Shown here: piece by piece, positions 34,768 through 43,011 of the stretch
Layout: every line of letters starts with the position of its first letter
Numbering within the stretch: position 1 is the first letter of the stretch
Source: Deltaproteobacteria bacterium
Lineage (GTDB): Bacteria; Desulfobacterota; Binatia; UBA9968
Assembly: GCA_009379725.1 (NCBI GenBank)
Contig: WHTF01000002.1
Coordinates: forward strand, 1-64,000
DNA: 64,000 nucleotides
Direction of reading: 5' to 3'
Made by a program: the position numbers and the translations under genes
The notes under the pieces: model-generated
Told to the model about the DNA's origin: nothing
Database searches by the model: none
The model's input: the letters and a program-made list of their open reading frames with translations, nothing else

Positions 34768-35721
34768 ATGAGAGATAGGATCGAACCATCGCATCTGAAT
34801 ACTCCGGCGGCGCTGATTTCACGGCGCGAGCTGCTGCGGCTGGCGTTCACGGCCGGCTGGTTTGTTGGCACGGGAGGTATCGCCATGGCGGCGTCCGCAA
34901 TCACCAAGCCGATTCCCCGCACCGGAGAGTCCTTGCCCGTCATGGGTCTCGGCACCTGGCAAACTCTGGATGTCGGGCAGGCCGAATCGGCGCGCGCCCC
35001 TCTGCGCGAAGTCATGCGCGATTTCGCCCGGCTCGGCGGCAAGGTTATCGATTCGTCGCCGATGTACGGCCGGTCCGAAAGTGTCGTCGGAGATCTCGCC
35101 ACTGAGCTCAAGCTGCACAAGCAGCTCTTTGTTGCTACAAAAGTTTGGACCCGTGGCCGTGACGCCGGAATCCGCCAGATGGAAGAATCGTTCCGCCACC
35201 TGCGCACGACACGTATGGACCTGATGCAGATACATAATCTGGTCGATTGGCGCATCCATTTGGCCACTCTCAGGCAGTGGAAAGACCAGGGAAAGATTCG
35301 CTACATCGGCGTCACGCATTACACTGCAAGCGCCTACGACCAGCTCGCCCATGTGCTGGAAACCGAGGACCTCGATTTCGTGCAGCTCAATTACTCCATG
35401 GCCGAGCGCGATGCCGAGCGCCGGCTGCTGCCGCTGGCCTCAGACAAACGTGTTGCGGTGCTGGTGAACCGGCCATTCGCTCAGGCTGAGCTATTTCGCA
35501 GGGTGCGCGGCAAGGCGTTGCCGCCGTGGGCTAAGGAAATCGATTGCTCAAGTTGGTCGCAGTTTTTTCTTAAATTTGTCATCTCACACCCGGCCGTCAC
35601 ATGCGCCATCCCGGCGACCAGCAAAGTCCAGCATTTAATAGATAACATGCAGGCAGGGGTGGGCCAGCTCCCTGATGCGAACATGCGCCAGCGCATGGCA
35701 CGGTATCTGTCGGAACTCTGA
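34768..35721 (+). CDS. Tat-exported aldo/keto reductase
   Basis: A 317-residue protein. SRRELLRLAF at 18-27 fits a twin-arginine signal, with a hydrophobic stretch and MAASA after it. The mature part is an AKR barrel with the catalytic tetrad Asp95, Tyr100, Lys125 and His156 (VIDSSPMYG, VATKVW, QIHNLVDW). An exported AKR is unusual, since NADPH is scarce in the periplasm. TACAAT (34753-34758) stands 9 bases before the ATG, again with no Shine-Dalgarno. Confidence 0.85.
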   Translation: MRDRIEPSHLNTPAALISRRELLRLAFTAGWFVGTGGIAMAASAITKPIPRTGESLPVMGLGTWQTLDVGQAESARAPLREVMRDFARLGGKVIDSSPMYGRSESVVGDLATELKLHKQLFVATKVWTRGRDAGIRQMEESFRHLRTTRMDLMQIHNLVDWRIHLATLRQWKDQGKIRYIGVTHYTASAYDQLAHVLETEDLDFVQLNYSMAERDAERRLLPLASDKRVAVLVNRPFAQAELFRRVRGKALPPWAKEIDCSSWSQFFLKFVISHPAVTCAIPATSKVQHLIDNMQAGVGQLPDANMRQRMARYLSEL

Positions 35722-35826
35722 GGTTCCTAATCTACCGATGCCGGCTTACAATGGACTTCTTGTCTCAATTTAACAAACGAGAATGAACCTGATCTAAACT
35801 CGCCGGAACTATTTCGAAGCTATGCA

Positions 35827-36195
35827 ATGAATGACATTTTTATTAGCTACGACAGCACCGATCGGGCCACTGCGCAGAAATTTGCCGATGCTCTGAAATC
35901 CCTCGGCTGGTCAGTCTGGTGGAACCGGGAGATTCCCCTCGGTAAGCGTTTGATCAGGTGGGCAGCAACCGCAAGTACCCTCTGATCCCGGCGTCAACGT
36001 GTGGAAACCCACGTCGGCCGCCGGCTCATCCTCATCATCCGTGCCGACTGGCACGACCCAAGCAAGCGCGCCTCGTGACGGCGTTCCCGGCCCGGGGGCG
36101 GGCACCAGATGAGAGGTGGAACCTACAGTCTGACAGTGGGCAACACGAGCAACCCTGCCACTGGAAACTACGCCTTCGAAATCGGATCACGATAA
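35827..36195 (+). pseudogene. Truncated TIR-domain gene remnant
   Basis: From ATG 35827 the frame reads MNDIFISYDSTDRATAQKF and later LGWSVWWNREIPLGKR, an unmistakable TIR-domain N-terminus (DIFISY box, then the GWSVWW strand). It stops at TGA 35983 after 52 residues. The same frame continues past two stops and ends with GGTYSLTVGNTSNPATGNYAFEIGSR before TAA 36193, which looks like an unrelated C-terminal beta-sandwich piece. This is probably a large TIR protein gene reduced by internal deletion. TIR proteins often act in NAD-depleting immunity, but this remnant cannot. Confidence 0.72.
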
Positions 36196-36198
36196 CCG

Positions 36199-37056
36199 CT
36201 AGCTATCAACCACGATCGTTTCGCCATCCGCGATAAAGCAGACAGGCATATGGGTCGTGTTTCGCGCATAGCCGATCCGTCCTTTGCGATCAATCATGAT
36301 CAGACCAGCTTGGACGCCCGTCTTCGCTTCGAGAACCGCCAATGCTTTTCGCGCGGCGGCAGCCGGATCGATGCCTTCGGACAAAAAGTCGACAGCGGTC
36401 TTGCCCATGACGATTCGTATAATCGCTTCGCCCATACCGGTACAGGACGCGCCGCCGCGATCGTCGGCGTAAGTTCCGCAGCCGGGGATCGGCGAGTCGC
36501 CGATTCGGCCAGGAAGCTTGTGAAAAACTCCGCCGGTGGACGTCGCCACCGCAATTTTTCCAGTGGAATCCAACGCCACGCAGCCGACTGTGCCGTGCTT
36601 GTCTTCCCAACGTTTCCTCTCGCGCTCAACAATGAGCGAATGAGGAGGACATTCCGGAAACCCGATCTCGCGCGCGAATAGCAACGCGCCCTTTCCGGCC
36701 AGTATGACGTGCCGCCCATCTTCCATGACGCGGCGTGCCAGCTTGATGGGGTTCTTGACGCCTTCCATCGCCGCGACCGCACCGGCGCGCAGCAAATCCC
36801 CGTCCATGATTCCGGCATCCATTTCTACCTTGCCGGCGCGGTTGAGTGTCGACCCGGTGCCGGCGTTAAAGAGCGGATTATCTTCGAGGACAACCACCGC
36901 GGCCTCGGCGGCATCGACTGCCGATCCGCCGTGCTCGAGAATGGTCCACGCCGCCAGCGCCGCGGCTTTACAGCCGTCGAGCCGCGCACTCAAACTGTCA
37001 TCCTTGATAGAGCCAGCGCCGCCGTGCACAATCACCGCCGGTTTTTGAGATGTCAT
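36199..37056 (-). CDS. Isoaspartyl peptidase / plant-type L-asparaginase
   Basis: A 285-residue Ntn hydrolase precursor. VIVHGGAGS at the start, NAGTGSTLNRAGKVEMDA, and the autocleavage site HGTVGCVALD, where Thr156 becomes the N-terminal nucleophile of the beta chain. RIGDSPIPGCGTYAD and the C-terminal GLIMIDRKGRIG are conserved. The enzyme removes beta-aspartyl residues and hydrolyses asparagine. Encoded convergently with the TIR remnant, 55 bases downstream of a cyclase-family gene. Confidence 0.93.
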   Translation of the reverse strand: MTSQKPAVIVHGGAGSIKDDSLSARLDGCKAAALAAWTILEHGGSAVDAAEAAVVVLEDNPLFNAGTGSTLNRAGKVEMDAGIMDGDLLRAGAVAAMEGVKNPIKLARRVMEDGRHVILAGKGALLFAREIGFPECPPHSLIVERERKRWEDKHGTVGCVALDSTGKIAVATSTGGVFHKLPGRIGDSPIPGCGTYADDRGGASCTGMGEAIIRIVMGKTAVDFLSEGIDPAAAARKALAVLEAKTGVQAGLIMIDRKGRIGYARNTTHMPVCFIADGETIVVDS

Positions 37057-37111
37057 GCGATTTAATGAACTATCCGGGGTACGGCATGCCGTGTCCCAAT
37101 GACCGGCCCTT

Positions 37112-37741
37112 TCACTGGCTCAGTTCCCTGAGTACCGCGCGGCAAGGCGCGCCGTCGGAACCGGCCAGTTTTACCGGCGGGCAAATCAGTTCATAGCGCC
37201 CCGGCGGGACTTGCGATAAGTCGACGCCTTCGAGCAGTACGACGCCGTGATCGAGAAATGCCCGGTGAACGGGAACCTGTTCATCGGCATGGGCCGCCGA
37301 AAGGTAATCGAGACCGACCAGCCGAACCCCTGCGCCCACCAGAGCTTTTGCACCATCGACGGAAAATGCGGCGAAACTAGCGTCGTATTTGCCTTTATGC
37401 AGCAGGTTCGAGTTTCGCGTTTTAAACAAAACTCGATCCTCGCCCTGTATGCCGAGCTTATCGACATCGGCAGCCGTGATATGACTACCCGGTTCGATGG
37501 CACAAACTCTGGCCGGGCCGATGAAAAGATCGAGCGGCAGCGATTCGATGGTGACGCCGTCGGGAACGAAATGAAACGGCGCATCGACATGCGTGCCGGC
37601 ATGCACGCTGGTATGGATCGACGACGAGTTGTTGGTGTCGCCCCGGCTCATGCGCTTGCGCTCGATCAGTTCGAGCGGCGTTCCCGTAACCCAATGAATC
37701 GTTTCAGGCGACAGGCTAAGCGAGATATCGAAAATTTTCAC
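37112..37741 (-). CDS. Cyclase-family metal hydrolase (kynurenine-formamidase-like)
   Basis: A 209-residue Mn/Zn hydrolase with the signature SVHAGTHVDAPFHF: His47, Gly49, Thr50, His51, Asp53 and His57 (HxGTHxDxPxHF). Trp17 in the ETIHWVTG loop is typical of KynB-like members. It could open an aryl formamide or a cyclic amide. Kynurenine formamidase is one option given the 3-hydroxyanthranilate dioxygenase at 32.5 kb, but no kynurenine hydroxylase is seen. Confidence 0.87.
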   Translation of the reverse strand: MKIFDISLSLSPETIHWVTGTPLELIERKRMSRGDTNNSSSIHTSVHAGTHVDAPFHFVPDGVTIESLPLDLFIGPARVCAIEPGSHITAADVDKLGIQGEDRVLFKTRNSNLLHKGKYDASFAAFSVDGAKALVGAGVRLVGLDYLSAAHADEQVPVHRAFLDHGVVLLEGVDLSQVPPGRYELICPPVKLAGSDGAPCRAVLRELSQ

Positions 37742-37799
37742 GGCACCCTCCTTTTGATTCGGATCTTATGCGACGCAGATCGGACTGACAAGTAGGAAA

Positions 37800-38675
37800 T
37801 CATCGACCCAAGTGGATCGCTACGTTGCCGCCAACCACACTGAAAATACCGACGACGATTTTCCAATGGATCGGTTCCATGTGGCGCAGAAAGATTCTCG
37901 CTTCGATGAGCGACCAAACCGGGTAGCTGGCGGCGATAGGCGCCACCACCACGACGCGTCCCATACTGATCGCCGTGATGATGAAAAGGATCGATAAGGT
38001 CTCGAACAAACCGGTGCCGATGAAGGGCCAAAAGGCTTGGCGATGCCAAACCAGACGTTGGGAACGCGGCGAAACGACGAGGTAAATCATAAACCCTGCC
38101 AACGATACGGTCCCCATGAGCGCCGAAAAAAACAGCGGCTCGTTGGCGAGGACGAGCACATAACGACGGATCGGATGGTTCATGCCGGTAAGAAATGCCG
38201 CCCCTAACGGCAGCAACAAATGCCAGCGGCGGAATCCCGCAAGCTGTTGCTCAGGCCTCCAAGAAACCAATACTATTCCGGCAACAACCAGGATCGTGCC
38301 AAGGACGATCAACAGCGAGGGTTCCTCGCCGAGAACGATGATTGCGATGGTGGCGCTGACCAGCGGGCTGATCGACTGGAGCGCGCTGCTGCGTGACGCG
38401 CCGATCTTTTCCACACCGGTGTAGGCCAAAAGACGAACGCCGAGCTGAAAAATTCCTACCAGCGAGAAAAGAAGAATCCCCGCTAAGGGCACCGCATGTA
38501 TGCCGCCGGTGACAAAAACCCCCGTCCACAAGAGGAGGTTTTGCATGAGAATCGAAACCAGGGTCACGGTGGTGGGAGTTGAATAGCGCAGTCCAGCGCG
38601 AGCGGAAACCAGCGCCGACGCATAGAGAACCGAAGTTATCAAAGCCAGGAGTTGAGCCGTCGCGTCGGACGTCAT
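37800..38675 (-). CDS. EamA-family (DMT) transporter
   Basis: A 291-residue protein with ten hydrophobic segments in two EamA repeats. VLYASALVSARAGLRYSTPTTVTLVS opens the first; SPLVSATIAIIVLGEEPSLLIVLGTILVVAGIVL and the C-terminal APIAASYPVWSLIEARIFLRHMEPIHWKIVVGIFSVVGGNV end each repeat. The substrate is unknown. It lies between the cyclase hydrolase and the ThDP enzyme genes on the same strand. Confidence 0.9.
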   Translation of the reverse strand: MTSDATAQLLALITSVLYASALVSARAGLRYSTPTTVTLVSILMQNLLLWTGVFVTGGIHAVPLAGILLFSLVGIFQLGVRLLAYTGVEKIGASRSSALQSISPLVSATIAIIVLGEEPSLLIVLGTILVVAGIVLVSWRPEQQLAGFRRWHLLLPLGAAFLTGMNHPIRRYVLVLANEPLFFSALMGTVSLAGFMIYLVVSPRSQRLVWHRQAFWPFIGTGLFETLSILFIITAISMGRVVVVAPIAASYPVWSLIEARIFLRHMEPIHWKIVVGIFSVVGGNVAIHLGR

Positions 38676-38795
38676 AGCAGCGTCAAATCCGCGCTGTCGA
38701 AAACACCGTGTGATAGTAACGAACGCAGCTTAGATCCCTCGAGCCTCGCGTCTCGGCTCGAGACTGTGATGAGGCAGCTATGCAATTTTTTAGGA

Positions 38796-39362
38796 TCAAC
38801 TATTCTGCAGCGCGCGGCGAAACTTTTCCCGATGCTCAATGCTGTAAAGCCGCGGGAAGTTTTCCGGATAGGCTTCGCCGGGTTCGACTTTCAGATCGAC
38901 GAAGATCGGCCCATCATCCTTGAGAATATTCGGCAATTCGCGCTCCCATTGCGCGACGTCGGCAAATTCGTAGGTCTTTCGATAGCCCGCGGTTTTAGCC
39001 AGATCGGTGAAACGAATACGTCCGGCGCGCGGGATGGGCACGGCGCCATTGGTTTCATAAGTGCCGTTCTCGCACACGCAATGAACCAAATTTTTCGGCG
39101 CCTGATTGGCAATGGTGACCAAGCTGCCGAGGTTCATCAGCAAGCTGCCGTCGCCATCGAAAACGATGACGCGCCTGTCCGGGCGCCCGAGTGCCAAACC
39201 GAGGGCGTGGGATGACCCCTGCCCCATGGCGCCGGTGAACGTATAATTCAACTCGTCGGGCGAAATATGCGTAATCTCTTGCGCCGCCATGTAGACCGCC
39301 ACGACGATTTCATCTTTGCGCTGGCGCGCAAAGGCTTTGAGCATTTCATCGCGTTTCATCAT
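38796..39362 (-). CDS. ThDP-dependent decarboxylase, C-terminal (PP) subunit
   Basis: A 188-residue subunit holding the ThDP pyrophosphate domain: GAMGQGSSHALGLALGRPDRRVIVFDGDGSLLMNLG (GDGS...N, the Mg/ThDP motif). It is the partner of the next upstream gene, and the pair resembles the two-chain sulfopyruvate or phosphonopyruvate decarboxylases (ComD/ComE-like). The substrate cannot be read from sequence. The start at 39362 gives a 2-base gap to the alpha gene. Confidence 0.87.
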   Translation of the reverse strand: MMKRDEMLKAFARQRKDEIVVAVYMAAQEITHISPDELNYTFTGAMGQGSSHALGLALGRPDRRVIVFDGDGSLLMNLGSLVTIANQAPKNLVHCVCENGTYETNGAVPIPRAGRIRFTDLAKTAGYRKTYEFADVAQWERELPNILKDDGPIFVDLKVEPGEAYPENFPRLYSIEHREKFRRALQNS

Positions 39363-39364
39363 GG

Positions 39365-39874
39365 CTAGCGCGGCTCCTTTCCGATTAAAACGGCCACAGG
39401 AAACGAATCGTTATATGCCTTATCGATGGCCGGGACGATTTTTGGCGTGTCGCCGTCTCTTTCGATCAGGTGGTGCTCGATTCCCATCACGTCCAGGATC
39501 GGCTCGATAATCTTCACGCCGTATTTTTTCGATTGCGTCGGCGCCACGTCGGGTTCTTTGCCCAACAGGCCGACAAACATGCAGACCGGAAACTTCCCTT
39601 CGACGCCGATACCGCGAATCGAGTTGATGGAGTCCAACAAACCCGTGTACTGCATCATTAAAATAGAACGCTTGCCGGCGGCATAAAGGCCGCTGCAAAC
39701 CGAAACACCTTCATCTTCCTTGCACACCTGCACGACGCGAAAGTCAGCGTCGCTCAACATGCCTTTCAGAAGATATTGACTGGTCACCCGATCCGGCAAA
39801 GCGACCACGAAGTGAATGCCGGCGCGCTTGATCTCGTTCTTGATCGCCGCAGCCGTTAATGGGTAATCGGCCAT
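39365..39874 (-). CDS. ThDP-dependent decarboxylase, N-terminal (Pyr) subunit
   Basis: A 169-residue ThDP-binding pyrimidine subunit. VQVCKEDEGVSVCSGLYAAG has the conserved catalytic Glu that activates ThDP, and ALPDRVTSQYLLKG resembles sulfopyruvate decarboxylase alpha. It begins after a strong GGAGGA ribosome site and is followed by the PP subunit. The ORF length matches the family's short chain. Confidence 0.87.
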   Translation of the reverse strand: MADYPLTAAAIKNEIKRAGIHFVVALPDRVTSQYLLKGMLSDADFRVVQVCKEDEGVSVCSGLYAAGKRSILMMQYTGLLDSINSIRGIGVEGKFPVCMFVGLLGKEPDVAPTQSKKYGVKIIEPILDVMGIEHHLIERDGDTPKIVPAIDKAYNDSFPVAVLIGKEPR

Positions 39875-39896
39875 GGGGCCTCCTCCGAAAATATTT

Positions 39897-40100
39897 GTTC
39901 AAAAGTTCAAAGGTTCAACAGTTCAAGGTCAGAGGACGGAAAGACGGACACTCTGGTTCAAACGATCAGCCGTTCAATACGGTCATATCACTTTAAATCA
40001 AAAGCTATTCCAAACTCTGAAGGGTTCGAATACTTGAACAGGTTGAACATGCGACGAACGCTCTGACGTTGAACCTTTGAACTATTGAAACTTTGAACTA
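39897..40100. repeat. Degenerate GTTCAA(A) repeats in inverted arrays
   Basis: The left end (39898-39930) has four GTTCAA-type units in a row with short spacers. The right end (40066-40100) has TTGAAC/TTGAAA units in the opposite direction, a degenerate reverse complement of the left. Between them are a few single units (40033-40048). The two arrays could pair into a long stem. The unit length is about 8-9 bases and the copies are imperfect, so this is not CRISPR. Confidence 0.6.
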
Positions 40101-40107
40101 AATCTTT

Positions 40108-41619
40108 TTATGCAACTTCCTGAACAAAGTCCGCCAGTCGCTCGCCGATCATGATGGAGGTGAGATTGGTATTGGCGCGGCTCACCACCGGCATGATGGA
40201 AGCGTCCCCGACCCAGAGATTGGCAATGCCATGGACGCGCAACCTCTGATCGACCACCGCCATGTTGTCTGAAGCAGGCCCCATCTTACAGGTGCCGACA
40301 CCGTGGTGATAACTATCGTAGGTCGAGCGCGCAAACTTGCCCCAATCTTCACCGGGGCCTGGTTGGATCAACGGGCCGTAAAATTCTCTGGTCTGCTCTT
40401 TGTGCACGAGCTCATCAATGAACTGCATCGCTTCGACCATGGCTTTTAAATCTTCGGCATGTTCGAGCATGCAGGAATCGATGCCGAGCTGCTCCTGCGG
40501 ATCGGCGCTCTGGAGAAAAACCCGGCCACGGTTACGCTGCTCAAGCAAGTGGGCGGAGATCGGCATCATGCGCTTGAGACCGCTCACTTCCGTCGGCGGC
40601 CGCATGTTGATGTGAAAATTGGCCGCTTCGCTGATGGCGTTTTTGCGGATGATCAGCCGAAAACGCGGCACCACCCAATCTTCTTTAGATTCCTTAGGTC
40701 CTTCGAAGGTCATAAAGACCACCGGGTGATCTTGATAATTTTCGCCGATTCCTTTCATCTCGTGGACGACAGGTATGCCATGCTTCTTGAGCTGCTCGGC
40801 TTGGCCGATACCCGAGAGCATCAGAATCTGCGGCGAACCGTAAACTCCGGCAGTGAGAAGAATTTGCCCGCCGAGCGCGGAGTGCATTTGCCCGTTTTTC
40901 TCATAACGCACGCCTTCGGCCTTCTTGCCGGAGAGCTGCAGCGAATGCACTGCCGCCTCGTCGATGATAGTCAAATTCGGACGTCCCCGCACGGGATCGA
41001 GATAGGCCACGGTGGTCGATTGGCGCTTGCCGTCTCTAATATTATACGGCGATGCGCAAACACCGTACGGTTCCGGCACGTTGAGATCCGGACATTTGGG
41101 CAGACCCATGCTGTAAGCCGCGTCGATAAAGGCGCGCACCGGACGCGACACCGGCATGTCGAGGGTATAATGCCGCTTGACGTATAAGGGGCCCTCTTTG
41201 CCGTGAATTGGGCTGTCGGGAAAATCCTGGTCGGACTCGATGCGCTTCATAAATGGCAGGCATCGCTCATAGGTCCAATCGGGATTGCCGGCGGCCACCC
41301 ATTGATCGAGATCATAGCGCTGCGGGCGCAATACCGACATAACGTTCACCGATGAGCCGCCGCCCATGATCCTGCCCGCCAGCGCGTAGTAAGTGCTGCC
41401 ATCCAGGTGCCGCTGCGTTGGAAACATCGCGACATACTCCGATTCCAGCAATAAGCGGGTTTGCATCGAGGATTCGGCAACGAGCTCGGGCAATGGCTGC
41501 GGGTCAGGTCCCGCTTCGAGCAACAAAACTTTTCGATCGGGATCTTCCGAGAGCCGGTTAGCGGCCACCAGGCCGGCGGAACCTCCGCCGGCGATAATCA
41601 CGTCATACTTCTCTGCCAT
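40108..41619 (-). CDS. GMC-family FAD oxidoreductase
   Basis: A 503-residue GMC flavoprotein of the choline dehydrogenase / alcohol oxidase type. YDVIIAGGGSAGLVAANRLSE binds FAD. YYALAGRIMGGGSSVNVMSVLR is GMC signature 1 and LTAGVYGSPQILMLSGIG signature 2. The C-terminal SRANTNLTSIMIGERLADFV holds the His/Asn active-site region (the catalytic His is in DSYHHGVGTCKMG). The substrate is unknown. The ATG at 41619 is 22 bases after the CoxG-like stop. Confidence 0.93.
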   Translation of the reverse strand: MAEKYDVIIAGGGSAGLVAANRLSEDPDRKVLLLEAGPDPQPLPELVAESSMQTRLLLESEYVAMFPTQRHLDGSTYYALAGRIMGGGSSVNVMSVLRPQRYDLDQWVAAGNPDWTYERCLPFMKRIESDQDFPDSPIHGKEGPLYVKRHYTLDMPVSRPVRAFIDAAYSMGLPKCPDLNVPEPYGVCASPYNIRDGKRQSTTVAYLDPVRGRPNLTIIDEAAVHSLQLSGKKAEGVRYEKNGQMHSALGGQILLTAGVYGSPQILMLSGIGQAEQLKKHGIPVVHEMKGIGENYQDHPVVFMTFEGPKESKEDWVVPRFRLIIRKNAISEAANFHINMRPPTEVSGLKRMMPISAHLLEQRNRGRVFLQSADPQEQLGIDSCMLEHAEDLKAMVEAMQFIDELVHKEQTREFYGPLIQPGPGEDWGKFARSTYDSYHHGVGTCKMGPASDNMAVVDQRLRVHGIANLWVGDASIMPVVSRANTNLTSIMIGERLADFVQEVA

Positions 41620-41641
41620 CGAAACTTTTCCTCCATTGTGT

Positions 41642-42100
41642 TCACGCTTTAGCTGTCGCTCCGACCCCCTGGCGTAAGCGTTTGGTAAATTCCTGCAAAA
41701 TCAACGTCGCCGTCGCGCGCAGCACCATATCGCCAAGGATGGCCAGCCGGCCTTTGATCTTGATGTCGGCGCGATAGTCCATCACAGTTTCATTCTCTGA
41801 AAGCGGGTGCAAATCGACCGTCATATCCGCATTCACCGCACTTTTGGTGACCGAATCGGTGCCCTCGGTCTTGACCACCATCTGTTCCGGCGCTTTGCTT
41901 TCAACAATCATCGCGCGAAAGGAAAATTTTCCCGAGATCGGACCGACGTTTGCGGCAATGACGCCGTCAAAGGTCTTGTCGTCGATCTGCTTGACCTCTT
42001 GAAGTCCCGGCAAACATGAAGAGAATTTGTTGATGTCGATCAAAAAATCCCACGTTTTGGCAACAGGCACGTCGAGATCGATCTTTCCTGCGAAAATCAT
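41642..42100 (-). CDS. CoxG-like SRPBCC protein
   Basis: A 152-residue START/SRPBCC fold protein: GKIDLDVPVAKTWDFLIDINKFSSCLPGLQEVKQIDDKTF and ANVGPISGKFSFRAMIVE, a match for carbon-monoxide dehydrogenase subunit G. CoxG anchors or matures molybdenum CO dehydrogenase in known systems. Here no Mo enzyme is adjacent; the closest is at 49-51 kb. It is cotranscribed with a GMC oxidoreductase, so a lipid or quinone-binding helper role is possible. Confidence 0.88.
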   Translation of the reverse strand: MIFAGKIDLDVPVAKTWDFLIDINKFSSCLPGLQEVKQIDDKTFDGVIAANVGPISGKFSFRAMIVESKAPEQMVVKTEGTDSVTKSAVNADMTVDLHPLSENETVMDYRADIKIKGRLAILGDMVLRATATLILQEFTKRLRQGVGATAKA

Positions 42101-42309
42101 CCTTACTCCTCAAGTAAAATTAGCGCCGATCTTATGCGAGAAATGACGCTCTGACAAGTGATAGAGATTGGGAAAAGTCTCTGTTAAGAACCGCCAAAAC
42201 GAAAAATAGAGGGCTCCTGAAATCAAATCCTCTCTCATTGAGCAAGACAACCATCACCGGACAAATCCGCAAATTGAAGGTTGTTAAGCCAGAACCCAGT
42301 GCATTCCCC

Positions 42310-43011
42310 TTATCCCGCCGTCACAACGTCAAAACAAATTAACCGTAAGTCTTCACGCTTAAGTTGTTTGGATTTCTCGGCCGGTTCTTTCATTCCTTTC
42401 TTTCCGCCCAATGCGTCGTGAAGATCTTGAATCTCCTTCAGAAGGAGTTTGATATCGCTTTTCGTCTGAAACCCCCTAAAACTTTTCCTGAGTTTTCGAA
42501 CCTGCACTGTTAGCATCGGCTGGTTGAGAAATCGGATGATCTCGATGGCTTGTTTTCTGTCAATATCCGGGTGGTTCAGAAAGGATTGAATCGCAGTGGC
42601 AACGGTCTGCTGAATCGGGTCCACCGCCCGTGGCGCGACTTCGAGCGCCCGTTTTTGTTCTTCGGATTGCAGGATATCCTCAATGACCTTCTCCTGGATA
42701 TCAAAGACAGCCCCGAAAATTTCCGGGTCAACTATTCTGGGCGTGTCTTTCTGACACGCAATCAGATTCGCCACAATGTAGCGGTTGTCGATAATTCGCC
42801 GGTCTTTCAAGTCGTAGTATTTCCAGAAATGTGTTTTTGCCCCATCGGACAGGCGCCCCTGGAAATAGAAAAAGATTCCCTTGGCGCCGGCCTTCGCCAG
42901 ACCTGAGTGGATCCCATTGGGCAGTGAGTCCAAGGTTTCCTGTCCTCCGGCCAATGCGGTCGATGCGCCCCGCGCGCTGAACCATCCGCGTTGGATTCCA
43001 GTGCAGATCAT
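42310..43011 (-). pseudogene. C-terminal fragment of the PLD-SNF2 helicase
   Basis: The frame from about 42940 down to 42310 encodes QETLDSLPNGIHSGLAKAGAKGIFFYFQG and HFWKYYDLKDRRIIDN, the usual C-terminal domain of large PLD/SNF2 helicases. The final part is charged and Lys-rich. The first 28 codons of the open frame are only a shadow of helicase motif VI. It is out of frame with the main ORF and directly follows it. In intact family members several hundred residues separate these two parts. So an internal deletion plus frameshift left this tail unjoined. Confidence 0.75.

Noticed and set aside
39897-40100. CRISPR array
   Set aside because: Units are short (about 8-9 bases), imperfect, and have no regular unique spacers or cas genes nearby.
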